49,900 nucleotides of DNA from Candidatus Poseidoniaceae archaeon. GTDB lineage: Archaea > Thermoplasmatota > Poseidoniia > Poseidoniales > Poseidoniaceae. Made by a program: the position numbers and the translations under genes. The stretch lies in the NCBI GenBank assembly GCA_949373265.1, contig CASICT010000013.1, forward strand, positions 1 to 49,900, given 5' to 3'. A model generated the notes under the pieces. That model ran no database searches. It was not told the origin of the DNA and was given only the letters and a program-made list of their open reading frames with translations. Of this stretch, positions 16,738 through 26,727 are shown one piece after another (the stretch's first letter is position 1; each line of letters starts with the position of its first letter).

Positions 16738-18811
16738 ATGGGTGGAGTGAGACCTGTGTCCGGCATTGCAGAAAAGATGGCAAGCAATCAGAAACAAATC
16801 GCAATTTCTGAATTTTTTGAGAAGAATAAACACTTCCTCGGGTTTGATTCTTTACCGCGTTCAATAATTACTGCTGTGAAAGAAGCGGTTGATAATTCAC
16901 TAGATGCTTGTGAAGAGGCAAGGATCCTACCTAATATCTCTGTAAAAATTTCAAAGGTGGATACTAAAAGGGATATTCTGGAATTGACCACTGAAGATAA
17001 TGGCCCCGGAATTCCTCAAAAGAGTATAGAGAAGGTGTTTGGCCAGCTTTTATTCGGTTCAAGATTCCACGCAATACGTCAAAGCCGTGGCCAGCAAGGA
17101 ATAGGAATTACGGGCGTCGTGATGTATTCACAACTAACCACTGGTAAAGCCAACTCATGTATTATCAAAAATCGCAGGAGAGCCAACTGCCGTCAGTGTA
17201 AACATTGGTTTAGATACACGTAAGAACAAGGCGGTCAAGAGTGAACAAACTCGTATTATTTGGGAAAATGACGACCTTACTCTGAAAGAGCATGGCGTTA
17301 GAGTGACAAATAAAATGAAGGGCAAATATCAACGCGGGCGTCAATCTGTTTTCCAATATCTTCGCATGACAAGCATCGTTAACCCTCATGCAGAAATCAC
17401 ATTTACCGACCCGGACGGAGAAACGTTCCATTGGCCAAGAGTTACTGAGAGGTTACCAACCAAGGTCGATGCGATTAAACCACACCCGCATGGAATTGAA
17501 CTTGGTCAGTTACAAAGAATGTGTAGAGAAACAAGTGATTCGCGATTATCGGTATTTCTTCGCCAGAACTTTTCAGGAGTCTCGATGAGAGCTGCAAAAG
17601 AATTGTGTGAGGCTGCAGAACTAGATGTCTCAACAAAACCAAAGTCGATGAAACCCGATGATATTCGGGCCCTATTAGAGGCGTTTCAGGGTGAAAGGCC
17701 AGTTAATGGAAAAACCGTAAAATTGCTTAGCCCTCCGACCAATTGTCTTTCGCCTATTGAAGAGATGTTAATCAAAAAGGGACTATCGAAAACAATTGAT
17801 TCAAAATTCATTTCAACCATGACACGCGCACCTTCTGTAAGTCACGGTAATCCGTTCCAGGTTGAAGTTGGACTGATTTTTGGTGAAGGTATGGCTGCCG
17901 ATAAACCGGTAGAGATTCTTCGATTTGCTAATCGTGTTCCGCTGATGTATCAACAGGGAGGTTGTTTGTTAACAAAAGCAATTGAAAGTGTTGATTGGAG
18001 ACAATATGGGCTGGACCAAGCGGGTGGAAGGGGCCTTCCGAAAGGACCTGCTGCGATGCTTGTTCATCTAGCAAGTACCAATGTTCAATTTACATCCGAA
18101 GCGAAAGAAGCGCTTTCGGATAATGAGATTGTATTCGAAGAAACCCGCAAGGCTATGCTAGAAATGGGCAGAGGACTAAGAAAGCATCTTGAGAAGAAGA
18201 AGAAGATGGCAAAGACTCGTGAAAAATTCGAACTCATTAACGATATTCTACCGGCGATTGCAGAGAAATCTGCATCCATTCTTCAAAGACCAATCCCTGA
18301 TTTGGCTGGTTCTATTACCAAGATTATGAGCGCCGTAATCTGTAATGAAAGCACTACCTGGAACAAAGAAACTAAGCAAACTGATGTTTCGATTATGCTC
18401 TTCAATTACACCTCTAGGGCTAGAAGCTATTCCATATTAGTTAATTGGCCTGAAAAGTCTGAGGCTGAAATGGTAGGCAATGAACGTGGTGGTCGTAAAG
18501 AAGCCATGGGGATTTGGGGTTGGAAGATTGAAACTCTCGAGCCCGGTGAGAATGCGACCATCGAATATTCTCTTGCAAACTTGGAGAAAGGCGATTGGAC
18601 TGAAACCGAAGTGTTTTTCAGAGGAAGTCAAGATGTCATTGGGGCAACTAAACTCGATGAAAAGATACTGGAAGAAATTCGAAGACAAGAAGAAATCCTC
18701 GAACAAGCCGGGCTTCCAATGCCTGAAGGTGAAGAGGTTGAGTCTTCGTTTGAACCTGGTGTGGTAGAAGGCGATACTGGCCAAACAACTCTTTTTGGAG
18801 GTGATGTCTGA
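16738..18811 (+). CDS. top6B: DNA topoisomerase VI subunit B (single frameshift)
   Basis: About 690 residues once a +1 shift is removed. The GHKL ATPase motifs are clear: [15 protein letters not shown] (N box, catalytic Glu), EDNGPGIP (G1) and [11 protein letters not shown] (G2). The transducer domain and a C-terminal extension with a W-K-I-E-T-L-E-P-G segment follow. In the sequence, one extra G at 17149 (GGTAAAGCCA where GGTAAACCA gives Gly-Lys-Pro) shifts the frame; without it the reading continues [17 protein letters not shown]. The subunit binds ATP and clamps the DNA passage gate. A GAGGAGAA Shine-Dalgarno lies 4 nt before the ATG. The stop overlaps the top6A start (TGATG), so they are a two-gene operon. 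Confidence 0.93.
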
Positions 18812-19908
18812 TGGCACGAGTAAATGACCCGGAACTAACAAAGCAACGCCTGAATTTGGTTGTAGAAGAGATGTATGATCGAATTGTAAAAGGGGAGCCA
18901 CCTACTATGACTCTACCAGTTCGTACAAAGAACAATATTGCTTTTGACAAAAAACTTGGCGTTTACAAATATGGTAAAAAACGTTCAACTCGGGATGCTA
19001 CAAGTCTTGGTTCTGCAAAAAACCTCCTTCGCGCATTGCACGTAGTTGAGTTCATAGAACAAATGATAGAGGCCGGTAAATCATCTACTCTGAGAGAAAT
19101 GTACTATATTTCTGAAGGATGGGGATTAGGGAAGTTCGGTGGCCAAAATGAATCGAATAATTTGGCTGAAGACCTCGAGGTAGTCACCTCTTGTCTAAGA
19201 GAGGATTTCAAGCTAAGACCTGAAGAGGACGGTGCACGAATGATTGGCAACGTCACCATAATGGAGATGAATAGACGTGGCCAATGGATGACCATTAATG
19301 CACGAGACGATGTAGGGGATTCTGGATATGGATTACCATACAATGTTGAAATTGAGAAGATTCAGTTGAAGGAACATGATGTCAAATTCTTGATGGCGAT
19401 TGAGACTGGTGGAATGTTTGACAGATTGGTAGAGAATGGTTTTGATGAAGAATATAATTGTGGATTAATACACCTAAAGGGACAGCCTGCTAGGTCGACT
19501 CGTAGAATTATGAAACGTATGAATGAAGAATGGGATTTACCTATTGTAGTATTCCTCGACGGTGATCCGTGGTCTTTCCGAATCTTTGCATCTATTGCTT
19601 ATGGTGCGATTAAAACCGCACATATTTCTGAATATTTGGCTACGCCTTCAGCATCATATCTTGGAATAACATCTGATGATATTCTTGCATATGACCTGCC
19701 TTCAGACGACCTTTCAAAGAAAGATATTGAAGCCTTGAATGCCGAATTAACAGACCCAAGGTTCGCCGATGGATGGTGGCAAGATCAAATCAATATGATG
19801 CTTGAAATAGGAAAGAAGGCGGAACAGCAATCTCTAGCAAAATATGGTTTAGATTTCGTAACCGACACTTATCTTCCTGAAAAAATAGAAGAAATGGGTC
19901 TTTCTTGA
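18811..19908 (+). CDS. top6A: DNA topoisomerase VI subunit A
   Basis: 365 residues, the usual Spo11/Top6A length. The catalytic tyrosine lies in [11 protein letters not shown] (about residue 98), which attacks DNA to form the 5'-phosphotyrosyl link. The TOPRIM domain has the metal-binding acidic cluster [14 protein letters not shown], preceded by the glutamate in [11 protein letters not shown]. It makes the double-strand cut through which the second duplex passes; the enzyme relaxes supercoils and decatenates daughter chromosomes. It starts at the stop of top6B. Confidence 0.96.
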   Translation: MARVNDPELTKQRLNLVVEEMYDRIVKGEPPTMTLPVRTKNNIAFDKKLGVYKYGKKRSTRDATSLGSAKNLLRALHVVEFIEQMIEAGKSSTLREMYYISEGWGLGKFGGQNESNNLAEDLEVVTSCLREDFKLRPEEDGARMIGNVTIMEMNRRGQWMTINARDDVGDSGYGLPYNVEIEKIQLKEHDVKFLMAIETGGMFDRLVENGFDEEYNCGLIHLKGQPARSTRRIMKRMNEEWDLPIVVFLDGDPWSFRIFASIAYGAIKTAHISEYLATPSASYLGITSDDILAYDLPSDDLSKKDIEALNAELTDPRFADGWWQDQINMMLEIGKKAEQQSLAKYGLDFVTDTYLPEKIEEMGLS

Positions 19909-19947
19909 GCCGCTTGGTTGAAGTTGAGTGCCCCCCTAGGCGCTCTC

Positions 19948-20793
19948 ATGCAACCCGCCACTTCATCGTCGCCTTGGCCAAAGCGGATTCTGATTGCAGG
20001 GGTTGCGCTTGCACTTTTGGGCTCGCTTTCACTGGTCTTATCGCAAGACCACTTGGAAGGATTCTATGACCCGAGAGTTACTAAGGAGCATACTGCAGAG
20101 TATGGAGAAGTAAATGTAATCACTCTTGGGCCAGGATGTTGGGTTGTCAATGTTGAAGGTAGCGATAGTGATTATGACGTTTCATTCAACTATATCGTAA
20201 ACGATACTGCGGGGGGGGCTGTTTCTGAAGATTGTAAAACGGACTTCCAAGCATCGGCGGATGTTGATTTTGATACTGTAGCAAAACTCGATGTTGATGA
20301 GACGTCTGAAATCTTGGTTACAATATCTTGTAAATCGGATGGAGATTGTGAGAAGCCGTTGTTATTCACCGATGGGGGGGCGATTGTTAGCAAAATGCTA
20401 TCAGATCCAAATGTCTTGATTACTGGGGGGCTGTGCTGTGTTGGATTCATCTTAGTTCCGTTGGGCTGGTTACTAATCTCAATCAACAGAGGAAGAGAGA
20501 ATCGGGTTCATATTTCACAAAATCAAATTGTAACTTCAATGACTCCTCTGGATGATAGTTTACCACAAAATAAGGAAATTCTCACTACGGATGAATTGTA
20601 TCAATTAGTTCGTGGAGAAGTTCCTGTATCCGGAGAGAAGGGGGGCGATGTCCCTAGTCCATTTACTAGTGCAGATACAAGAATCAGTAAGCCCACTACC
20701 TCAAAAGTTGGTGGATCCGTCAACAAAGCGAGCGCGCACACGCCAGAAAACCTGCCAACTGATAACGAGTGGAAGAACTGGGATGAGGCTTGA
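19948..20793 (+). CDS. Membrane protein with N-terminal signal anchor, unknown function
   Basis: About 281 residues from ATG 19948; a TTG at 19918 is also in frame, but the signal-anchor plan fits the ATG better. A basic-then-hydrophobic start (PKRILIAGVALALLGSLSLV) precedes an outer domain of about 140 acidic residues with four cysteines, then a second TM segment (about 165-190, VLITGGLCCVGFILVPLGWL). A hydrophilic cytosolic tail rich in Ser/Thr/Pro follows. Family not recognised. Several G-runs of 6-8 bases (around 20213, 20372 and 20427) make small indel errors possible, but the frame is open throughout. It follows top6A by 39 nt. Confidence 0.6.
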   Translation: MQPATSSSPWPKRILIAGVALALLGSLSLVLSQDHLEGFYDPRVTKEHTAEYGEVNVITLGPGCWVVNVEGSDSDYDVSFNYIVNDTAGGAVSEDCKTDFQASADVDFDTVAKLDVDETSEILVTISCKSDGDCEKPLLFTDGGAIVSKMLSDPNVLITGGLCCVGFILVPLGWLLISINRGRENRVHISQNQIVTSMTPLDDSLPQNKEILTTDELYQLVRGEVPVSGEKGGDVPSPFTSADTRISKPTTSKVGGSVNKASAHTPENLPTDNEWKNWDEA

Positions 20794-20813
20794 GCGCTCT
20801 TCCGACGAGTTCA

Positions 20814-20841
20814 TAGGTAACCGTTGGTAGGTAACCAATGG
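20814..20841 (+). repeat. Two immediate copies of a 14-bp repeat, likely operator
   Basis: TAGGTAACCGTTGG (20814-20827) is followed without a gap by TAGGTAACCAATGG (20828-20841), 10 bp before the ATG of the HTH regulator gene. Each copy contains the palindrome GGTAACC, and the second copy with the next bases reads AACC-AAT-GGTT, another dyad. Placement and form suggest a regulator-binding site, most simply the binding site of the adjacent HTH protein itself. Confidence 0.5.
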
Positions 20842-20851
20842 TTGTGAAGTC

Positions 20852-21610
20852 ATGGCTAACCTCGATGAGGCTCTCGCTATTCTACAAAATAAGGCTCGTA
20901 GGTCTATCCTAGAGCGATTGGTTAGAGAACCTCATTACCCCTTACAACTAGCCAACCAAATTGGTATTTCACAGCAGGCTGTGATGAAGCATCTCAAGTT
21001 ACTAGAAGAAGCTGGCTTTGTTGTAAAAATGAAGGCTGCTAGCAACAAAGGCGGTCCTCCTAAGAATATCTATTCGGTTCAACAAGCCATCTCAATTCGT
21101 ATAGATCTAGGCCCAGACCTATTCCAGTGTAATCAACGAATTCTACCGGCGGGGGGGCCGTTAAAACTCTCAAATAAGTTAAGTGGAAATGTTGTCAAGG
21201 TGGCGGAATTAGTTAGTGGCCGTAAGAAAATTGGTGTTGGCGAAGGTGCTCACCACCTATCTGCGATTTCTGAAGCGATAGAGCGGATTGATGCTGAACG
21301 TGATGCTTTGATAGCTCTGCATCAGCAAATAAAGCAGAGGGTTTCAACAACTGTTGATTCAGATTTCGATTCTTACGAACAACGGTTAATGGTTCATAAT
21401 ATTCTTGAAGCGCCTCGTTCAAACTTTAATTTCAAAGAATTCGCAAAGGAATTGCAATTGGGAGCTGAAGCAAGTGAACGACTAATGGACGAGGTACGGA
21501 CAAGGATGGTTCGTCAATTAGCAGAGCGTTCGGGTCAATTTATTGCTGCTTCGCAAACAGTAGAACTACCTTGGTGGGCAGCATTAGGCATCGACCCCAC
21601 AAAGAAGTGA
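20852..21610 (+). CDS. ArsR/SurR-like winged-helix regulator
   Basis: 252 residues. The N-terminal winged helix begins ALAILQNKARRSILERL, has the recognition helix SQQAVMKHLKLLEEAGFV and a wing ending GPPKNIYSV. The middle holds a PDLF motif like that of the thermococcal redox regulator SurR, but the CxxC redox switch of SurR is absent. The C-terminal 130 residues are helical and probably dimerise. It likely binds the tandem repeat just upstream of its start codon (autoregulation, inferred). Target genes are not shown by the sequence. Confidence 0.8.
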   Translation: MANLDEALAILQNKARRSILERLVREPHYPLQLANQIGISQQAVMKHLKLLEEAGFVVKMKAASNKGGPPKNIYSVQQAISIRIDLGPDLFQCNQRILPAGGPLKLSNKLSGNVVKVAELVSGRKKIGVGEGAHHLSAISEAIERIDAERDALIALHQQIKQRVSTTVDSDFDSYEQRLMVHNILEAPRSNFNFKEFAKELQLGAEASERLMDEVRTRMVRQLAERSGQFIAASQTVELPWWAALGIDPTKK

Positions 21611-21641
21611 GGCCAATGCCTTTACTCTAGATTTCTCTAGC

Positions 21642-24600
21642 TCAACTTTCATCTTCTAAGACTGAAATCAAACTGCTCTGTTCTGCTAAGCGGTTCTTGA
21701 CATCTGCTCTTCTTCCGCGGCCTACAAGGTATAGAACACCGAATAGTGAGAAGGTTAGAATCAGCACACCGAATGGAAGTGCCCATTCGCTGACTATCTC
21801 TCCCGCTACATCAAGCATTGGAGACTCACTGGAGAGTTCTTCGTTGATACGGAAGATGTTGTCTGATTCGCTCACTTCTACGATATTGTTTGATGGGTCA
21901 ACTACGACAACTACGTCATGTGAACCAGCTGAAACCGGATACAATAGATACAGTTCAATCTCTTGTGCATCTTCACTCGCATCTGGAGCGAGTAGAGCGC
22001 CTATTGTTTGACGGCTCACGATAGAACCTTCTGGACATCCATTCTTTTTGATATCCTTTAGAACATCGCTATTTGCATCACTAAATTCACAAAGTACAAC
22101 TTCGATATTTGTGGCGTGTACGTTACCTGTATTCTGTAGAACTACACGAACTGGAATTGTCTTGTCTACATCATTACTAGTCTCTGAAACTGATACTTCA
22201 GAAACCACCAGGTTAGGGGCACGAAGGCGAAGTGTAACGATAAACTCGTTAGAATCTAGCATTTCGCCAGTCCATTCCGGACTGTCGTCATGGTCTCCGT
22301 CGTTCTCCATATCGCCTGCTGCGCTGGTAACCTTTAGACCAATGTAGCGAGTATCAAGTTTTGCACCAGTAGCGATGTGCACTGTAGCGATCATTGTGTG
22401 GGTGGAGTATGGTTCCATCTCCGGCAGAGTCCACTGGTCGATGTCGCTCATGTATACACATAACTCAACAGGGAACTTCTCTGCTGTGGAGGTTGTAACA
22501 ATACACTCGGTTTCGACAATTAGGTCGCTTCCTACGTAGTTAACCATCTTCCAATCTACGCTCCATTCTGACAGAGCACCCATTCCTGGCAAAGTATTCC
22601 AAATGATACTGCCTGTCGAGCCATCCTTAGAGGAGGTGTGGTTGTGAAGAGATGGCGTGTCAGGGACGTTTCCGGCGTTAGTGATATTCACTACAAACTC
22701 TACGATTCTTCCCGGGGCGCTTGTCTTAACATCGTTATCGATGCTAGAGTCCATGGATATTTGCATATCATAGAATTCGTTCACGGTTATTTGGAACATT
22801 ATCTCGTCCCTTAGGCGGGTTCTGTGGCCAAGTTCATCGACATAGTCTTCTTCACTGAATGTCTGTATTACTACAGTATAGTCTCCAGCTGGGACCTGAT
22901 TAGGGACATTTATTGTCAAGTCGATGGTTTGAGATGTGTCACGGGACAATTCTATTAACAGGCTTCTAGGAATGTCAATATCCCATAATACGTCAATTCC
23001 GGAGGAGTCGTAAACTCTGCCTAGGCGCAAATCGTACCTATCTGGTCCATTTCCAGTGTTTGTTACCGTAGTTGGAATAATCCAAGTTTCTCCCGGATTG
23101 GATGAAAAATCTGTAGATTCCGCATTTGCTTCTAAGGCGAATACGTGGATAACATTGGTTGACAATATTACTGAATCTGCAACGCGCGGATAGCCTTCTA
23201 GGTGGGCTTTAACAGTTACAGCTGGCCCTAATCCTGCGTTCGCATTAGTTGGGGCACATACCAATACTCCCACGGTGTAAGTGGTTTCTATCGGCCATAA
23301 TCTTGGACTGTATTGGTCAGATGGATCTCTTTGGCCTGGGGCGTTATCGAAATCTAGTTCTACTGTCCAATGGTCTTGTCTCCAAGTAGGTAAGTCTACT
23401 TCATCCGGCTTAACTTCTGGAGCACCCGGGGTTGTGAAAACAAGGTAGCCAGGTTCGTAGTTCTTGATTACATTGATATCATACTCTGCGCATGCCCCTG
23501 GTAAGATAATTTCACTGGTGTCAAATATTTCGAAGGCGATATTTCCAATCGAACGAATCGAGACGTTTATCCACAATTCAAGTACATCGTATGTGCCCTT
23601 TTCTAATGACACCTGGTCTTCCCCTAATGACCAACCTTTGACAAACACTGGGTTTGTTCCAGGGATTTGATCGATAGGCACAGAGATTTCTAGGTTCTTT
23701 GTTACAGACTGCCCTGGGTCGAGAGAAACTTCCATTGGGAAATCTACAACCCAACCGAATGGGAGATACCAATCTTGTTGCCCTTCGATACTATTTGGGT
23801 CAGGGAACGCGTATGAATCGTAAACGTTTCCAGTATTGGTAATTGTAATAGAGAAAATTGCTGTTTGGCCCTGCTCAACATCAGCCATACGATGGCTGGT
23901 ATCCAGGTCGATTCCATGAACTACGTCCATCAATGTCAAAGTAATCCTTTCAGAACGAATTGCTGGGTCTTTGAGCGAGATTGCTGAAACCACGATTTCT
24001 GCTAATTGATCTCCATCCGCTTGATAAATTGAAGGGGCCTTTACCCTCAGATACATTCGTGCCATTTCGCCACCTTCCAAGAATATCGGAGTGTCTGGGA
24101 ATATTGCCGTGTGGTTATTTGAGAAGTATAGATTAGCCCCCCAATTCTCTGGCATTCCTGTTATATTCAAGTTATATGTATCTGAAACCAAATCTTTCGG
24201 ACCAGGTGTGGTATTGTTAATTGTGAGGTTGTAAATTGTCTGCTCGCCTGGCTCAATAACGTGGTAATACGTTTCTCCTTCATCGAATTCGACATCAACT
24301 TGTCCAGTCAATACATGCGAGTAACAAATGGTCCAAGGCCCACCATTGCTCTCATCAGAACACTTGTTGGTATCCGACCAAGCGATATGCGCCCCGCTTC
24401 CAAGGTCATTGGCGAATGCAGGAGGTTGTCCTAAAGTCGGTTTTGATAATTGGTTAGGGCCGAGTTTGAATGATGACCACGAGGTTACGGCGGTTGAATT
24501 CCAAGCATCCAATGCAGTTTCACCGGGTCCGGTGTTTTCTGTAGAGTTCAGCCTAGTGTAACGAATTTCTTCACCTGCACTAGCATTACCGAAATCTAGC

Positions 24601-26633
24601 CAAGCTATGTGGACGTTGTTTTGAGGGTCGGTTAGAATTGCAGGATATGCAGAATTCTGGCTGCTACCTTGTGGCATCTGTTGCCATCCTTCAACTTCAG
24701 AGATTGGAGTGTCCTCTATTCGCTTGATTGCGTAGGTGGATAGTCCATCAGGGACGCCGTCCCATTCTCCTGCACCTTGTAGACGTAGTTTTGTGTAGTA
24801 CACTTCGTATGGAACATTCTTTTCGAATCCATAATCTCTGCCGTCCATCCAAGCAATGTGTGTGTTACTGCTGCTGTCAACGCTGATTGAAGGGTGGAAG
24901 GAAAATGCATCGTCAATTGTAACTCTAGTGTCGTTAACTACTACAAGGTGTCCTTCGCTTCCACGGCCAGTATCTTCAACATAGCTGTTACCCGCTGTGG
25001 TGTGACCAGGGTTTCCAGGAATCCATTGAGGGTCGTTATCCATCTTACCGTATGGGTCTAGGACTGTCATGAAAATTTCACGAGAGTTATTGGTTGAAAT
25101 GTAAACCATTGCTTCGACTAGTAGTTGCATTTGGCTCGCTCCGCCAGTTCCAGAAGGGAACTCGTAAGCTTGTCCGCCTGCGTCTGTTGTGCGCACTGAG
25201 TTTCCAGGGCAGTTTCTAGTTGCGGTAGATACCACTCCGTTAGGGCATTGGACTAAATCACGCATATGGGATTCAATGTTACCTGCACCGCCATAGGACT
25301 GGCCGTACAGACCAACTGGGACTACACCTGCATTGAGACAATTGTCGTGGGCTTCGTTAATCGAAGTTGTATCATCTGCTTGCTGACTTGGATCTCCATC
25401 TTTTGGACCTTCGTCAGAAATTGGAAGAACTATCTTGGTTGCGTTAGGGTTCCAATGATGGTCGGAAGAAGTAGGTGGGTTCCCTGGGACGTTACCGATT
25501 GTATCTTTCCAAGAAAGACAGGCCCAGTTAGAACCTGGTCCCCAGTCTTCACCAGATGGGCCAGAGTATACGGCTCCGTTGTATACGGTTGCAGGTAGAG
25601 TTCTTAGCCCGCCAGAATCATCGTTTGGTTGAAGTCCAAGAGGGGTGTTACGAGGCCCTGAGTTCTGATTATGTGTTGCGCAGTTTCCTGAGCTTGCAGC
25701 TCCAGGAAGTGAGGTTCCGAGACCGTAAATTGTTTCGTAAACGGTCATGTTACCTTCTTCGAGCATTGGTTTTATTCCTCTGAAACTGCCACCGGATGCG
25801 AAGTTACCACCATAGATAACTGTGCACACATCAGCCCATTCTGAGTACATGGAACCTGATGTATCGACTACGAATACAAGTTCTACTTTGCCTCCACGTG
25901 TATCATCCCACGCTATCTGAACATAGTCGTTAGCGTCTACTACGATATCAGGGTGGCCTTTGTGCCCAATAATAGGAGTTAGGAGTGTTTCATCGAAGAG
26001 GACAATTACATTTTGTAAGTCGTAATCTGGCTCGAGCATCTTATAGTAAATCTGTGGTTGTTGGAAGAACATGTCTAGGGAGTCGTAGTTATCTTGCCAC
26101 ACGATGTGGATGTTCCCCTTGCTGTCAACGTCTATTGCTGGCCAGTCACGGTCGTTGATGTGCTGGGCGATGATGTAGTCGTCGATTACAGTTAGAGTAC
26201 TGTCATCAGAAATAGTGCCGTCCATTGCGGTTTCAAAAGGATGTAAAGCGGTGTACATGATTTTGTGCTGTCCAGAATGATCAGCCCAAGTAATGTGAAC
26301 AATGTTGTCCTCATCAATTACCATGTCGGGATGGTATATTTTGTGAAGCCCAGCACCTGTGACTTGGGTGGCGTCGATTAGAGTGTCGCCACGTGGTGAA
26401 ATCATCGAGTAGTAAAGGTGCTGATTGGAGCGACTCCAAACAACGTGAACGTTACCTTCGGAGTCTGAAGCAACAGCCGACATACGGTCGGAAGAGCCGC
26501 CGCCATCGACGACTTGTATTGCTTCTGTGATAACAACTTGAGTTGCTGCAACGGGTGCTGCTACTAATATTGCTGATAATGTTGAAAGCAGCATTATTGC
26601 TGCAAGGCTGATTGACTTCATTTTCTGTCCCAT
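21642..26633 (-). CDS. Giant secreted surface protein: VWA domain set inside a beta-propeller, then Ig-like repeats
   Basis: About 1663 residues from ATG 26633, chosen because AAGGTG lies 4 nt upstream; the track-long start at 26654 lacks this. Residues in the longer numbering are used here. A signal peptide ends about residue 38. Seven propeller-like blades follow, each with H-I-x-W-x-D (for example NVHVVW, NIHIVWQD, NTHIAWMD). A von Willebrand A domain (about 257-521, MIDAS DTSGS) lies inside blade 4. After about residue 780 come several COG1470/CARDB-like beta-sandwich repeats with N-T-G-N motifs, then a C-terminal TM helix (WALPFGVLILTFSLFGVLYL) and a basic tail. Role: surface adhesion or polymer capture (inferred). 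Confidence 0.85.
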   Translation of the reverse strand: MGQKMKSISLAAIMLLSTLSAILVAAPVAATQVVITEAIQVVDGGGSSDRMSAVASDSEGNVHVVWSRSNQHLYYSMISPRGDTLIDATQVTGAGLHKIYHPDMVIDEDNIVHITWADHSGQHKIMYTALHPFETAMDGTISDDSTLTVIDDYIIAQHINDRDWPAIDVDSKGNIHIVWQDNYDSLDMFFQQPQIYYKMLEPDYDLQNVIVLFDETLLTPIIGHKGHPDIVVDANDYVQIAWDDTRGGKVELVFVVDTSGSMYSEWADVCTVIYGGNFASGGSFRGIKPMLEEGNMTVYETIYGLGTSLPGAASSGNCATHNQNSGPRNTPLGLQPNDDSGGLRTLPATVYNGAVYSGPSGEDWGPGSNWACLSWKDTIGNVPGNPPTSSDHHWNPNATKIVLPISDEGPKDGDPSQQADDTTSINEAHDNCLNAGVVPVGLYGQSYGGAGNIESHMRDLVQCPNGVVSTATRNCPGNSVRTTDAGGQAYEFPSGTGGASQMQLLVEAMVYISTNNSREIFMTVLDPYGKMDNDPQWIPGNPGHTTAGNSYVEDTGRGSEGHLVVVNDTRVTIDDAFSFHPSISVDSSSNTHIAWMDGRDYGFEKNVPYEVYYTKLRLQGAGEWDGVPDGLSTYAIKRIEDTPISEVEGWQQMPQGSSQNSAYPAILTDPQNNVHIAWLDFGNASAGEEIRYTRLNSTENTGPGETALDAWNSTAVTSWSSFKLGPNQLSKPTLGQPPAFANDLGSGAHIAWSDTNKCSDESNGGPWTICYSHVLTGQVDVEFDEGETYYHVIEPGEQTIYNLTINNTTPGPKDLVSDTYNLNITGMPENWGANLYFSNNHTAIFPDTPIFLEGGEMARMYLRVKAPSIYQADGDQLAEIVVSAISLKDPAIRSERITLTLMDVVHGIDLDTSHRMADVEQGQTAIFSITITNTGNVYDSYAFPDPNSIEGQQDWYLPFGWVVDFPMEVSLDPGQSVTKNLEISVPIDQIPGTNPVFVKGWSLGEDQVSLEKGTYDVLELWINVSIRSIGNIAFEIFDTSEIILPGACAEYDINVIKNYEPGYLVFTTPGAPEVKPDEVDLPTWRQDHWTVELDFDNAPGQRDPSDQYSPRLWPIETTYTVGVLVCAPTNANAGLGPAVTVKAHLEGYPRVADSVILSTNVIHVFALEANAESTDFSSNPGETWIIPTTVTNTGNGPDRYDLRLGRVYDSSGIDVLWDIDIPRSLLIELSRDTSQTIDLTINVPNQVPAGDYTVVIQTFSEEDYVDELGHRTRLRDEIMFQITVNEFYDMQISMDSSIDNDVKTSAPGRIVEFVVNITNAGNVPDTPSLHNHTSSKDGSTGSIIWNTLPGMGALSEWSVDWKMVNYVGSDLIVETECIVTTSTAEKFPVELCVYMSDIDQWTLPEMEPYSTHTMIATVHIATGAKLDTRYIGLKVTSAAGDMENDGDHDDSPEWTGEMLDSNEFIVTLRLRAPNLVVSEVSVSETSNDVDKTIPVRVVLQNTGNVHATNIEVVLCEFSDANSDVLKDIKKNGCPEGSIVSRQTIGALLAPDASEDAQEIELYLLYPVSAGSHDVVVVVDPSNNIVEVSESDNIFRINEELSSESPMLDVAGEIVSEWALPFGVLILTFSLFGVLYLVGRGRRADVKNRLAEQSSLISVLEDES

Positions 26634-26727
26634 GTAAACACCTTCTAACGACAATTTAACGTCACATTACTCCTACTTAACCGCGTCCCCCTCGGGTCAT
26701 AGTAGCGATTTGAAAAAATAGGACTCA

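Noticed and set aside
20205..20435. Runs of six to eight G in the membrane protein after top6A as signs of programmed frameshifting
   Set aside because: The main frame is open across all of them and yields a consistent topology, so no shift is needed.
25266..25783. Plus-strand frames opposite the giant surface protein
   Set aside because: Shadows of a 5-kb gene with a continuous domain structure.
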